A stretch of DNA of 64,000 bases from Rugalucina vietnamica (GCA_964017185.1 OZ024871.1:9664214-9728213); one strand, 5' to 3'; positions 31,401 to 44,553 are shown, counted from the stretch's first letter. Notes: generated by a model not told the origin, from the sequence alone. Program-made: numbers and translations.

Positions 31401-33493
31401 GAAAACACAAAACTACATATAATATCTGATAAAACAACATTAATTAAGAACCACAACATAACCAGTGAGGTCAGTAGCAATCGACCGCTTGGAGGTAAAG
31501 GGATTTAGGGATATGACTGTCAAGAAAAAATCTCTGAACAGTGCTTTTCAAGCAGCCCATTCCAAATTTGATGTTGTCTGTATTGTGCATGTGCTTCTCT
31601 GTTGTGCTCGGTTTCTTGATGTTGAGGTTAGTCGGATGGCCGTCTTGCTTGACATGCACTGATCATCTAGCCGCCACACTATTCAATCACAAGGTTATCA
31701 CGTCCGAAATTGGATCGAGCATTCAATTCATAAAATATCAAAAAATATTTTATTTTATGTTTGCGCCCTTCTTGCAATGCCTAACCAAATTGTTGATCCT
31801 TTTTTCGCTTTTTCCTTCTTTCAAGTTCAGTATTCGATATATGTTTTAAAGACGTTCTTCTCGTTTTAAGCCAACAATAAATTGTTTTGTAAATACTGGT
31901 ATAGTGTTGAACTTGTCTCGTATATTCCTGTTTTATCAAATTAAATCTAAAGCCGAACCAGTAATTGGTTCTTAAAAGACAATATCATTGTCAGACACAA
32001 TTGCCACTTTCTTAAAAACTATGTCGTTTTTTTCTGATTGTACATGATTAGATATGTGACACACCGGCCAGTTAATAGTGAAGGATTTAAACATTGCTTG
32101 TAAAACATACAATTTGCATTCTTAGTCTAAAACCATACAGTTACTTTCAAAAGATCGTAGTCAAATTTAACATCGGTTTAACAAAATAATTGCTATCTAC
32201 TTTTTCATTGGTGCTCAACATTAAATTTAAATGTGGTAATGCTCGGCTCTGGCCTATTCTATGATAATAAAAACTGCGATGCTAGTAGATGTGTTGATTG
32301 TATATGGCGGGCGGGTCGAAAAACAACAGGGACACACTTCGTTGGTTCTCAGTGGTGTACAGCTGATTGTTCCGAGGCGCCAGTTCTGTCACAGTGTCGT
32401 TCGTTCTGTTTCTGGATTTCATGCCACCTTTTGTACATATTATGTACTCGTATGGAAAGGTTTTATTACATTTTCAGCTTCTGTAGTCAAAGTGACATGT
32501 CATGATTTTGGGTATTTTTCATTTGGACTTCAGTGACGGGCGTATGTTTATGATTGTGTCAGTTACTGATTGTTGCTTACTTTTTATTTTGCGGGACCTA
32601 TGCACTCATGCTTTTTTGTCAATTATGAAAACATTATCCTTGCAAAGCATTCGAAATACAAAATCAATCATTTCACGCGTAAGAACATGCTTTATCTGGA
32701 CAATTTGGAGTGCGCACAGAGACATTTAACAACCGTTGTCTAGACTTCACTTCCGTTGATAAATGAAACTTATGCCTAAAATTTATTTGGACTTGTGCTT
32801 GTACCAAGTGATCACTTGTGAAATGGGGTAAAGCATTTTATAATAGATAGTAAAGCAACTTTGTTCCGTTGTTACTTTTGCAGCATTTTACAAGTCACTT
32901 TTGGGCGACAATCGAACACTTGGGAATTCTCAAATCAAACACAAAGATGTGTCGCAAATTTTCTATTCCGCCGATATGCATGGTTTGACTTTATTTCCCA
33001 TATGTTGTATTATACTCCAAACAAAGGTAGTAAATCAGATTGCAATCATTAGAAAACAATGAATAATATGAAATGTGTGATATTATCACACGTAAAACAA
33101 AAATGAAACACGAACACAACGATATTGAATCATACTTACCTGATAAGGTTGCTAGCAACAAGAAGATTGCTTTTACACTTATTTGTTCTCTAATGGAAAG
33201 CATCAGTTACTGTCATCTATGTTATAAGGAATTTCACATACATGATATGAAACTGAAAGTCTTATGTGTCATTTACGATATTTAAATTTCATTAAACCCT
33301 ATGAAAGAGTAATAATATCAGATTGCTTTTGACGCTTCATTAAGCACTTATAATTTACAAGTGACTAGAAATGATTTAAAGGCTTGTACCTGGTAAATTT
33401 TTAACGAAATGCTTATTCGTGAAACGTTGCAAACTGAACCGAAATAGCAACTCCATTACCGAGAATAATATTCGTCCAAACACATTATAATTT

Positions 33494-33497
<4 letters not shown>

Positions 33498-33550
<53 letters not shown>
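33498..33550. repeat. Poly(T) tract, about 53 bases
   Basis: Uninterrupted T-run. The paralogous site in unit 2 has a T-run at about 54685-54734 with the same right flank (CGATTCTA-TTGGGTACCA), so the tract predates duplication. Confidence 0.9.
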
Positions 33551-33835
33551 CGATTCTAGTTGGGTACCACGCAAGTTAAAATTTAAAGGAGTTAAGTAAA
33601 TGTACTTTTTCTGGCGAATGTATGGTCCAATGAAATAAAACGGCATTATCATAATTATGTTTGTGAAGCCAACATTTCAGTCTGCGTAATCAAAGTGTCT
33701 GAGCACAAGCGATTTATTAGGGCGAATGACTGGGTTTAATACAACCTTCATTTTGTTCTTCTTTTTTTTTCTAGACTTTTTTTAGACTTTTACCAGACCG
33801 TATGTATAATTACTAAGTGTAAGGTACAAGTAGGC

Positions 33836-35428
33836 AACGATCAGGAAAAGGCGCAATCAGAAAAAGATGCCCACTCCAAAAACCGAGGTGGGAAAAAACC
33901 AAACTAACAACAAGGTACTTATACCATGAAAACTTTTCGTAAGCCGAATGAGCAGCTATTTTCCCAATAGGTGGCCACTCAGTTACCTAAACTTAACTAA
34001 AAATATAATAACATACATAAGGCGCCAACAGCACAAAAAAAATAAAAACCAAGACATAAAACAATAAGAACCACCACAGAAGTATCGCCTTGGAACGATC
34101 AGTAATATAAAATTATTTGTGGACTTAATTCAGTAATTCGTTACTGACCATTCCAAGGCGGTACTGTTGATATTTATATTCATGTTGCGTGTATTGTCCG
34201 TTTGTCTGTCTGTTGTGCTCGTCGGGGTGTTTTTACTTAATATGGTCGAATTGCTGCCTTTCTTGTTGGGCTCTTGTTTGGTTTCGTGAATGATCATCTT
34301 GATGAACCGGTGGAAATACCCTCCTTCCCGCCTCTTTGGGTCGAGGATTTTGGCTTTATTTGCAGCAACATTTGTAATACATGTGGTAGCTAGTAGAGAT
34401 CTTGGTTTATTTTTTATTCTGATCTGTTATGGTAGTCGCTGGTGCATTATCGCTATACTGATAGATTCGCTGTCCCAGTGAAAATGTTTTTTGTTAATGA
34501 TAATGATAATCGCTGTATTTCCGGTGTATTTGGTTGGGATTTTGGCTTGGTTTTATCAAAAGTTTTTGTTGCATGTGTTCGCCAGTTGAACACTACCTTT
34601 GTTTTTATTTAATTTTCTTTCTTTCTTTATGTCCCCAGGAGAAGTGGTTTTCGGCGTTGGGCCCGGTAAAAACGTTAAGTTGTGTCCCAGATAAAGTGGT
34701 TTGTCTTCATCATACCATTACGAAAACATGCCCATGCAATATACAGAGATTTTTAAAGTTGTAAAAATTGAAAATTTTCAGTAGAAAATGTCTTTTGTTC
34801 AAAACATAAATTGTGGGTACGTTAGAACCGCCTCGCCGAAGCGGTTCTAACGAGTACCCACAATCTATGTTTGCGGTTCTAACGAGTACCCACAATCTAT
34901 GTTTTGAAGCAAAAATAAGAAAATAGGTATACCCCTGCACACCCCAGTTTTGCTATATAAAAGTGGGGTTTTAGGGGGTTTACATTTCACGGACATGTTT
35001 TCCTGATGCTTGGCCCCTGTTGGAACGATAATCGGTGTCCCGGGAAAAGTGGTTTATCTTCATTATACTACTGTTTATTGTGCCTACCTCTCTGTCGTAC
35101 TCGTTCCCTTTCGTTCCTGTTGAAACTTAGCCGGATGGCTACCTTGTTGGGTAAGGGCTAGTCATTCTGCTCTTCGAGTGTGTTGTCGGAAAATGTTTTG
35201 TTGTGTTTTATGTATTTTCTTTCCCACCCGTTGTGACTTTAAATTTAATTGCATCGATTCCTGGTCCATCTATTCTTACTTTAAAGCGGTTTTACATGTA
35301 CCTAACCTTACCTTCAGCTTCTGCAGTGGTTCAAAACATTAAGTTAGTTGTTCGGTCCTCGTGGTGAATCTCTAACTAGTCATTGAATCATCATGGACAA
35401 ACATATAAATCATGATAAATGATAAATT
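33836..35428 (-). mobile_element. PLE 3' region interrupted by other repeats (unit 1 only)
   Basis: 33836-34125 and 35283-35428 are the two halves of a minus-strand PLE 3' UTR, from the terminal GGTACAAGTAGGCAACGATC inward. Between them lie about 1.15 kb of other repeats, including MITE M at 34721-35005 and a segment shared in inverse with 22318-22600. The unit 2 site (about 54995) lacks the whole block. Confidence 0.7.
34721..35005 (-). repeat. MITE family M, inverted copy
   Basis: Terminal GAAAACATGCCCATGCAATA on the left and GGACATGTTTTCCTG on the right. The central GAACCGCCTCGCCGAAGCGG hairpin is followed by a local tandem duplication of GCGGTTCTAACGAGTACCCA. Confidence 0.75.
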
Positions 35429-36058
35429 GAAATAAAGAAATGATTATGAAATGGTTATCAAAGTATTGATTGTTTACAAATTGGATAATGCTGAGCATTT
35501 TATACAACTAAAAGGACTGGAATCAACTTTGCTGTATTTTCTGTTTACTAAGATTCTAGATATGTATTTATGTTCTAAATAGTTACCTGCTTAGTGGACA
35601 TTGCCTCACCTCTAGCTAAATATTTCGGAAAACAGAGCAACGTATTAGAAATGGTCAGCAATTTTGAGTAACCTAAATTATTCGACACAATCGGTGCACT
35701 GATAACATGGACCCAGCATGGTATTGGCCAAGGTAGGACATGTCTCGTCAGAATATTATTATTATTTTTTTTTTGTTATTCTTATTTCACGGATATTGTT
35801 AACTAGGCGTTTTGTCTTTCACTATAACGTTCTTGTTTATATGGCACAGGCCATGAGAATATTCTGAAACATTGAAATCTGCCATTAAGAGAATGGAAAC
35901 GATCTAATGTCAATGTCAAATAAAGAACGGGAAAATTTGATGTGTTTGACATCCATCTTGTATTTTCTTCAGCATTTGAGGTATGCAATTTAACATAAAG
36001 ACCGCTTTATATCACTTCAGACACACAGTGGCAGAATGTCGAATCCAGATATTGTTTG

Positions 36059-36059
<1 letters not shown>

Positions 36060-36094
<35 letters not shown>
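36060..36094. repeat. (ATT)n microsatellite
   Basis: About eleven ATT repeats. The paralogous site near 55690 has only a few. Confidence 0.9.
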
Positions 36095-36095
<1 letters not shown>

Positions 36096-36593
36096 TTGCT
36101 TAAAATTGACCCTTGTATACACTATTACTTGGATTCGTAGATAGGCCCGTGGAAATGAAACACAATTCTGAACATATAATATCAAAGAAAGTCGTCAAAT
36201 CTATTGTCACGGTTTTGTTTCAACAAACACTTTGTATATTGACGTAGCTGCCATAAATATTTTTACGTTGTCCTGTTTACACAATTCCCACTGAATCATG
36301 GACTACCCTCACCCAAAATTAATTTTTGAGCTTATCTTTTCAAGATGCGTACAAGCGCAATAAACTAATAGTGTTAGATATTATTCCAAGTATAATATTC
36401 CCTACAAAGGAAGTAAATCATATAGATTCATCTCTGTGATAATTAATGCATAGAACAAAATGCATAACAAAGTAACACGTGAAGGGACAATTATAAACAT
36501 ACAAAAACTGTCACTGAGTCATTAATTATGAAGCCGGTCTGTATGCATAATCAACAGGCCAAATGCAAATTAAAATTTGTTCTACAGATATAA

Positions 36594-36973
36594 GGCCGAA
36601 AAAATAGCTGTGTTTCCGCTAACCCGACCGCCCCTGATTTTTTGTGCCGACCTTGCAGTTTTTATTGCCATTTTGAAAGAAAGAAAAAAAGATTTTCATT
36701 CCTACCAACCCTTGAAATTTTCTGGTAAATGGACATATGACTTGAAATAAGTCAATACTGCAAAAATAATATTAAAAATCACTTTATCTAACTTTCTTTT
36801 TGTTTTAAACCTAAATGTCTGTCATTTTCTAGTATTTGAGATGAATTAAGTTGCATAATACCAATTTTTACCTGTTTTCAACAAATAAAAATTAGAGGAA
36901 AAATAAAAAGATTTGCCTACCTACCGACCCTGATTTTTTTCGGCATGTTAGCGGAAACACGGCTATTTTTTAC
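36594..36973. mobile_element. TIR element (MITE), present in both units
   Basis: Inverted ends AAAAAATAGCTGTGTTTCCG on the left and CGGAAACACGGCTATTTTTT on the right, extended by CTAAC/GTTAG. The unit 2 copy (56232-56790) keeps the ends but has ~180 bp more in the middle. No coding sequence. Confidence 0.75.
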
Positions 36974-37974
36974 GTCTAACCATAGCCGAGCATTATCTAG
37001 CATGATGTAAGGACAAGATTGGCTTATATTCGTTTGCTCTTGATCTATCTTTGTCTTGAAAGCTGTGTTTTCTAGAAATTGGCATCGCGCAAGTCAATGG
37101 TCATTTTCCCTTCAGTCATAACATGGTTATATTCGTTGTAACTTTTAAAAGGAATACAATGATATTATAGGGAGCTTATGTTTAGTCTGAGCAATCAAGA
37201 CGCCTACTATTTCGTAACCTGCTTGCATTTTATTCTGTTTTTATCTAAAATCCAAAAAAGTACACAATTCTGTTTATAAAATAGAAGACAAAGTTTGGCT
37301 GAAGACATACCTAAATGATACAAAAACTGTATTCTGTTACAGCCCCACTAAGTTGTACCTAAGGCAGAACCCTAGGGTTTGTTTGTTCCCCTGTTAATCA
37401 GAATGCTTCAGTATCAAACGTTTATACACCGATATTGGTATAATTGATTGAGACAGAGCATTTAAACCTTTCTCGAATGCTATAATAATCTTTACCGTAA
37501 CCTCTATTTACTAAGACTCTAACTGCCAGTTAAGGAGCAAACTGTTCATTCCATGGAATTACTTCCAGAAAACATGGAATCAGTCCGTCGGAGAATAAAT
37601 AGATATGCCAGATTTCTTCTCATCTTATTTGGCGTCTACATTAAACATGAGGAAAATTGGGAACACTAGCTGAACGGAAAATCTAGAGAATGTCAGAGCA
37701 AATGCACTAGCCTACACCGAGCAGAAAATTGCGCCATATAATACCAATCTGGGAAGTTGTGTAGCCTGATCTGAAACTTGGTATATACCGGCAATTTTTA
37801 AAAGTACTGAGTTAATGAAGTTATGTAAGTATTCAATGCCAAGTCATTTTGACCATGGCCAAAGTTCATTTGCACATTAAAATTTAAACTCAATTTTCTT
37901 AGAAACCGATTGACTAATCTATGCCAAAGTTTATGTAGACTCTCCTTGGGAAGGAGGAACGAAGGTTTATATAA

Positions 37975-38288
37975 AGGCAGTGGCTATTTTGCCGGACCCG
38001 GCAAAATAGCCCCTAGGAGCTATTTTGCCGGACCCGGCAAAATAGTCCCTTGGAGCTATTTTGCCGGACCCGGTAAAATAGCTATATTGGACTTATAGGC
38101 TATTTTGCCGTACCAAATACTTATTAAAAATTTTATTTTATATTTTGTAAGGTATTTTTATCTACATTTTTGTTTTATTTATCTATTTATTTATTTGAGA
38201 TGTTTCTCAATCAATAGGTTGCTTTTTGTGCCTTTTTTATGACCCAACTTTGGTAACGTTGGAAGGGCATGTTGCCTTTGGCTTGACA

Positions 38289-38332
<44 letters not shown>

Positions 38333-39738
38333 GTGTGCATGTGCATGTGTGTATGTTTGCTCGTTGGGGTGTATGCCAGTGGGGTTGTGTGCAGAGATGT
38401 GGCTGGCTGGGTCTGTTGGTCACTTTTTTGAAACTTTGCATGGTGAATGCTAGAGTTTTGAAATTTTAAATAGACTTATAGCTGATCATAGCTAGTTCCA
38501 GGAAACTTGAGAGCTAATCCCGCTACCCTGGATTACCAGATGTTCTAGTTTTTTACCAGTAGCCCCAACCCCACACATGGACCCAAGAGTCTGACAATTA
38601 CAGGGTTCCTACTGTCTAACTATGAATGCTTTCTGACAAGACTTTGTGGATGTCAAGATATAGACTAACAGCAAATTTATCATGGCATCTATCACATTCT
38701 AAAGGTGTCCTAGATTTTGACCTCTAGCTGCACCTTTGGGGACGGCACCCAGGATTTGGTGCCATGAATTAAAAGCAAACCCTACAGGGTATATATGATC
38801 TAAATAGGAATGCATTCCTATGACCATTTACTTTAGATGAACTTAGAGAAGAAACATTAACATTGTAAATAGCATATTTTAAAGGTGACCTAGATTTTGA
38901 CCTCCAGCCCCACCCCCGGGCATGGACCCTCAGATCCGAACTCATGGAAATAAAGCAAAGCCTATAGGGTACCTATGTTCCAAATATGAAAGGTTTCTGA
39001 TCATTGGTTCATAAGATATACACCACTAGAGAAACTTTAACCAAAACTTTGATATAAATTCTACGAACTCCTGAATTACAAATAAACATACAAACTAACT
39101 AACATACGAATGGACGAACGGAAAAGCAAAAGCTATATACCCGTTGGCATAAATTTCGGGGGTATAATGACATTTTGAGACAACTGAAAATTACCAGAAC
39201 TGGTATAGTAAAATTTCTGACAGGCACACAAAGGAATATGTTAGTCTGATGGGTGAAAAGTTCCAGTCCCTGATAGTCTGTGGAAAGAAACTGCTTTTGT
39301 AAGCTTCTTTACTAGCTAAACATATCTGCAATGCCAATGCGTGTTGATTTCTACAATGCATATATTCTTGGGGATCAACTGTGTGTATTCTGGCTTTAAT
39401 CTTCAGACCTTTTCACTACAATTTTTCTCCTTGATTCCCTTTTAAAGTGTCCCAGAATGCCATTTATATCTGAATAAAGTCTTTTATCAACATTTTCAGT
39501 ATGTATATTCTTATCTTAAAACATAATATCTCAAATTAATATGTAAATAAAATAAAAAAAAAATGTAGATAAAAAAAAAAAAAAAAAAAAAAAAAACCAC
39601 TAAAAATATAAATAAAAAATTTTACTAAGTTTTAGGTCCGGCAAAACAGCCTACAGTCTATTTTGCCTTAATTTGCCGGGTCCGGCAAAATAGCCCCTAG
39701 GAGCTATTTTGCCGGGTCCGGCAAAATAGCCACTGCCT
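37975..39738. mobile_element. 1.76-kb TIR element with palindromic subrepeats (unit 1 only)
   Basis: The ends start AGGCAGTGGCTATTTTGCCG and are inverted copies over ~60 bp. Within each end the near-palindrome CTATTTTGCCGG(A/G)(C)CCGGCAAAATAG repeats, three times on the left and about twice on the right. A TATATAA duplication flanks it (37968-37974 and 39739-39745). The paralogous empty site in unit 2 (about 57735) reads GGTTTGTAAAATGATC. The interior holds a TG microsatellite (38292-38334), two ~180-bp related blocks (around 38700 and 38880) and a poly(A) run (39567-39596), with no transposase. The 7-8 bp duplication suggests a hAT-like element; class is inferred. Confidence 0.8.
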
Positions 39739-39904
39739 TATATAAATGATCTAGGTCACTTGATCAAGATGGCCGCCATGCCCATATATGGTAAAATCTT
39801 CTAAACGTCCTCTCAGCAACTGGAGAACCGATTTCAACGAAACTTGGGATGTAGCATCAGGGACTCTAACCAGTCATACTTTGTATAAATTACAACCTTT
39901 GGCT

Positions 39905-40417
39905 AACCAAAGCCTGTTTTATTCGCAATATTCATCGCAATATTGTTTCTAAAGGTCCGAAATATAGATTCCCTTCCTACATTAATTTCGACAAATGTAG
40001 AGAGATTGCATCTGCATTGAATGATTTTGGTAATCGATGGTGTAAACGAGAGGGTGTTGAGGAAGGTGCTCTTAAAGCTTGGAAAAGAAGTATTTTCACT
40101 ATTGTGGATAAACGTATAATGTTTTATTCACAAAATACTAATCTTTTACCGCCTGAACTAAACTCGTTCTTTAGGCATTTGAAGCAGGATATACAAGAAT
40201 TCCATAGAAAGTATGTCTTGGTTCCAGCAGACAATGCTGCAAACAATGTTGTTGTTGTTTGTAGGCTTCACTATATTAACACCTTAAAACAGGAGCTTGA
40301 TGGTACCAGGGCTTATCAGGATATAGATAGTGATGAAATGTCTGTTGTTAATGCTCACTTAAATGAATTACCTGTAAAGTTTTCTGTTTGTGTCAATGAA
40401 GGCCAAGACAAACTTCC
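39905..40417 (+). pseudogene. PLE N-terminal RT fragment at the end of unit 1
   Basis: Reads IVSKGPKYRFPSYINFDKCR, then SALNDFGNRWCKREGVEEG, KRSIFTIVDKRI, and KYVLVPADNAANNVVVVCRL up to CVNEGQDKLP. One missing base pair group near EIASALN shifts the start. The fragment stops abruptly before the LPKLHK motif, where half of a MITE M hairpin begins. The same PLE insertion is found at the end of unit 2 (57905 onward), so it was part of the duplicated segment. Confidence 0.8.
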
Positions 40418-40540
40418 GAGGCGGTTCTAACGTGTACCCACAATCTATGTTTTGAGCAAAAATAAGAAAAATATCAAAAATATTACCATGAAAATGTTCT
40501 TATTGGTGAAAAAATCTGTATATTGCATGGGCAAGTTTTG
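40418..40540 (+). repeat. Half of a MITE M at the duplication junction
   Basis: Starts exactly in the middle of the family's GAGGCGG hairpin and runs to the terminal GCATGGGCAAGTTTTGAT. The left half is missing. Unit 2 begins directly after it. Confidence 0.75.
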
Positions 40541-43500
40541 ATAATGGAAGGAGCCAACCATTCAATTAAATGCAGTTCTACCTGAGAAATTAGAATCAGT
40601 CTGTATAGAGCGAAAGATGCAAAATTACAGTAGTTCTCATTGGCTCCATCAGTAGCCGAAACCGCGGTATGGCCCATCCCCTTTCTCTTTAATTTGTTCA
40701 TTGCTCTTAAAGGATGTCAGTTTTAGCTTTATTAATTATTATCTACGTACATATTCTATATAGTTACCCGATACGCAGGTATTGCCTCACCTCTAGCTAA
40801 ATACGAACAATAATAATAATAATGATAAATACACATTCGAAGTAATCAGCAATTTTGAGTTACTTTAACTCTTTTGCACATCGATCTTTTACGCGCGTGT
40901 CTCGTCAGAATAATTTTGTTGTTATTCTTATTTCACGGATATTGATACTTCGGCGTTTTGTTTTTCACTATAACGTTCTTGTTTATATGGTACAGACTAT
41001 GAGAATATTCTAAAACATTGTAATCAGCCATTTAGAGAATGGAAATGATCTAATTTGCCAAGAAACGCAAGAAAATTGTGTGTCAGTATCAAATAAAGAA
41101 CGGTAAAATTTGACGTGTTTGACATCCATCTTGTATTTTTCTTAGAATTTGACATAAACGAATGGTTGAATCTTCTGAATTAGAATAAGGGCTGCTTGAT
41201 ATAACATTAGACATAGAATTGTGAACTGTCAAATCCAGATATTGTTTATTCTTTTTCGTTTCGCTCAGAATTGATTCTTGGATTCGTAGATAGGTCCGTG
41301 GAAATGAAATTAAACAAAATTAAGTTTGGTCGTTTTAATAAATTTTGAATGTAATAACCAAAGACATTCGTAAAATCTATTGTGACGGATTTGGTTCAAC
41401 AAATACTTTGCGAACAAGACTTTCATTATTAGCTTTGTATCATATGCTAACACAACCATGTATCGACGAAACTCTCATAAGGATTTTGCGTTGTCCTATT
41501 TGCGCAAACCCCTCTGAATCACAGACTGTCCTCACCCTAAATTAAATTGTGTGTTTACTTTTTATTTATTTTGTTTTTATATATTTGTTAGAAATTAGAC
41601 AACATATAATACATGTGACATGGATCGGGCTAATTTAGATCCTAATTTTGCCCTTTCCAATGGCACTACAATATTATGCACATATCAGCATTAACATGTA
41701 TATGATTGATATCGATATTGTCACAATTTGGAGTGCTTATCGTTTCCCTTCCATCAATGCTAAGAATTATTCCAAGTATCAAATGATATACAAAGGAATT
41801 AAATCAAATAGATTTAGTTTCTTTTTGATCCTTTGAGATCAGCGGGGATATTCTGATAAAACCTGAAATTTATTATCGATTAAGATTCATTTTCTAACCA
41901 ATGTTTGTCATATTTGGTCCCATTTAGATAATTCTAGTCTGTATATCGACTACCCTCTTGAAAGTCGCGAAATTTCAGTAATTCTCTATGGCTCCATGTT
42001 GCCAAATCTAAAGGGTCACTGACGAGACTTTAATAGTCGAAACCGCGGTATGGCCCATCCCCTTTCTCATTAATTTGTTCCCTGCTCTTAAAGGATCTCA
42101 ATTTTAATTTTTATCTCTGGGATAATTTATGCATAAAACAAATTGCATAACAAAGTAACACGTGAAAGGACAATTAGAAACACACAAAACCTGACATCGA
42201 GTCATTAATTATGAAGCGGCAGCCGTTCTGCATGAATAATCAACAGGCCGGATGCAAATTACAGATTGAGCTATGGATATAGCCACAACGCTGGCATTAT
42301 CTGGCATGAGGAAGGACAGGAATGCCTTATATTCGTTTGCTCTTGATCTATCTTTGTCTGGAAGATTGAATTTACTACAGACTCTTGAATTACTTGGATT
42401 TGTAGGCAGCTCTGTGGAAATGAAACAAACTCCAGTTTGATTGATTGCATATAATTTTTTGAAAACAATTTTCACAAGACAGTGTGATGGTTATCGCGAT
42501 TTTCATCATGAAATTCTGCAGTTTTGTATTGTATGCCACCATTATGGGTCATTTTGATAAAAAGACGAAGTTGCATTAAATGTTTTAAGCGTTCATGTTA
42601 ATACAAACCATACTGATTATAGGTCATTGGCCCGTTTCACGAAGCTCTCTTACGACATATCTTATCTTATGATCGAGACTGGTCTTAGTAGTGACTTATG
42701 ATCTATCTTAACGTTAAGTCTTGTCTTATGTTTGAGGTTGTGACTTGCTCTTAAGACTTGCCTCATTTCAAGGTCAAATACAACAAACAGTCAGTTTCAA
42801 GTATGTTAAATCAAAGAATTGATTCAATCTTGGTGATAGCTCAGAGTAATTATGCAAGTTATCGAATTAGTATTTTTGCCATAATATGAACCAGGCGATC
42901 CGAGATCGAATCCATTTTCTCTCCGATTTTTTCTCTTTTTTTCTTTTCTTTCTGTTTTGATATAAATAATTGTACTTAGATTTACGAACTGTTTCATTGT
43001 AATGCTTTAGACTATTTCGAATGAAAATCGAAACCAAATCTCGTTAACACCAGTGTTGGCCTTATATAATATATATTGTAAGGAAAACCTGATGCATCGG
43101 GCGGCCGATTTGTTTATCAAAGCCCTGTTCCGAATTAGGGAAATTTAGTCAATTTGCCAGATTGAGCTTAGGCCTAGTTATATTCGCATTTATGTGTACA
43201 GTTCATGATGTTTGCAGTAAAAATAAAACTTGGGCCCATTTGGGCCTAGAAAAAGAATAGATGGGGTGCTTGTACCTCCAAGCAAAGCAACTGACTGGCC
43301 ATCTGATTATGCTGCTGTTTACAGTGTTGTAACCGCTCAAGTCTGAGCCTGCCTAGAAAACGTGGTTCAAGTCAAACCATTCATACACATAGCCTTGCTT
43401 TGGTAGTTATATACTGAGTCAAACACAACGCAAAACAATTATGGCATGTTTTCGCATTTCAATGTAATGTAAGGCAGTCTACCATACATTTGCTGGTCAG

Positions 43501-43896
43501 CAATCGCCTATAAATTTATTGAGTACAAAATTGTTTGGTTTTCAGAGTATGGGCCATTGCGCTCGAATGGGATTGGCCAAAGCGGTTATTTTGGTGGCAT
43601 GCGCCTCCTGTGAGATTCTGGAAGTCAGTTTAAACACACATTGCTTCTTTATGGATCGTGAAAAATGATTCCTTTCTTGAGACGCATAATACAAATACAG
43701 AATGTTACAACCAAGATGTTGTTAAATGTAGTCAATCGCCCGGCAATCTAATTCAGTGGAAACAAAGTTTATTTGTATAACATAACAAATAAACCGATGA
43801 TGCGTTATAAGTTTGTCTCGGTATATTTGAAGCACGTTTTGGATGCCATGACATCATAATTTTGTATAAACGTCCCATGAAATGGAGGCAAGGTTT

Positions 43897-44158
43897 TTTT
43901 GTTTTTTTTTTTTGTTTTTTTTGATTCAGTTTTACGTCCCTTTCAAGATTATTTCAGCTCATATGAGACAGGCCAATCGGTAGGTGGGGCGAAAACGGGA
44001 GAACCTCCTCGAGAAAAACCACCTGGCACACCCGCAAGCAGAACTGCTTTTCTCACATGTGGCCAGTGCGGGGCTCGAACCCACACCAGACACAGCGGTG
44101 AGATGATCGAGTGATTAAGAAACAGCGCTCTTAACCACTCGGCCACGGGGGTCGCCTA
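43897..44158 (-). repeat. tRNA-derived SINE, unit 2 copy
   Basis: Same SINE as 28671-28933 at the same site. The target duplications have now diverged (GGCAAGGTTT at 43887-43896 and GGCAACGTTT at 44159-44168). Confidence 0.85.
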
Positions 44159-44470
44159 GGCAACGTTTCGACATGAACATAGCTTTTGACTGGAACGTTA
44201 AGTATTAATTCAAACAAACTAAAAATAAAATGTATTCTATTGGCCTTTACCAATAAATATGACTTGATGTCTCAGTGGTAAGCTACGTTGTCTACTGGAA
44301 TTTTGAATAAATTTACTTCTTCTTCTTCAGTTCTTCTGTCCAGGCGATCCCAGTTCGAATCCAATCTAGGCAATATTTTGTTGTTTTTCGCCCTCACATA
44401 AACACGGTCGTCATTTTTAGTTTACTATTAAATAAGATCAATCATAAGATATGTCCTATTGTTAGGACTA

Positions 44471-44553
44471 AAAAGGTACAAGTAGGCAAAGATCAGGAAA
44501 AGGCGCAATCAGAAAAAGATTCCCACTCCAAAAACCGAGGTGGGAAAAAAAAA
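44471..44553 (-). mobile_element. 83-bp PLE 3' tail, insertion seen by empty-site comparison
   Basis: The interior matches only the last bases of the PLE (GGTACAAGTAGGCAAAGATC to CCGAGGTGGG). Unit 1 reads GTTAGGACTAACGTTTGGAT here without the insert. It is a severely 5'-truncated retroposition after the duplication. Confidence 0.8.

Larger units (their letters stand above)
25551..40417 (+). repeat. Segmental duplication, unit 1
   Basis: Aligns with 40541-58122 in the same orientation through nearly all of its length. Examples are 27000-28660 with 42180-43870, 28980-29770 with 44180-45090, 30310-33480 with 45090-50395, 33450-33830 with 54600-55000, 35430-37970 with 55003-57740, and 39745-40130 with 57745-58122. 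Insertions specific to unit 1 are 29775-30310, 31157-31400, the composite 33836-35428 and 37975-39738. Confidence 0.85.

Noticed and set aside
38211..38453. ORFs of 75 codons rich in Cys-Val or His-Thr
   Set aside because: Translation of a TG microsatellite.
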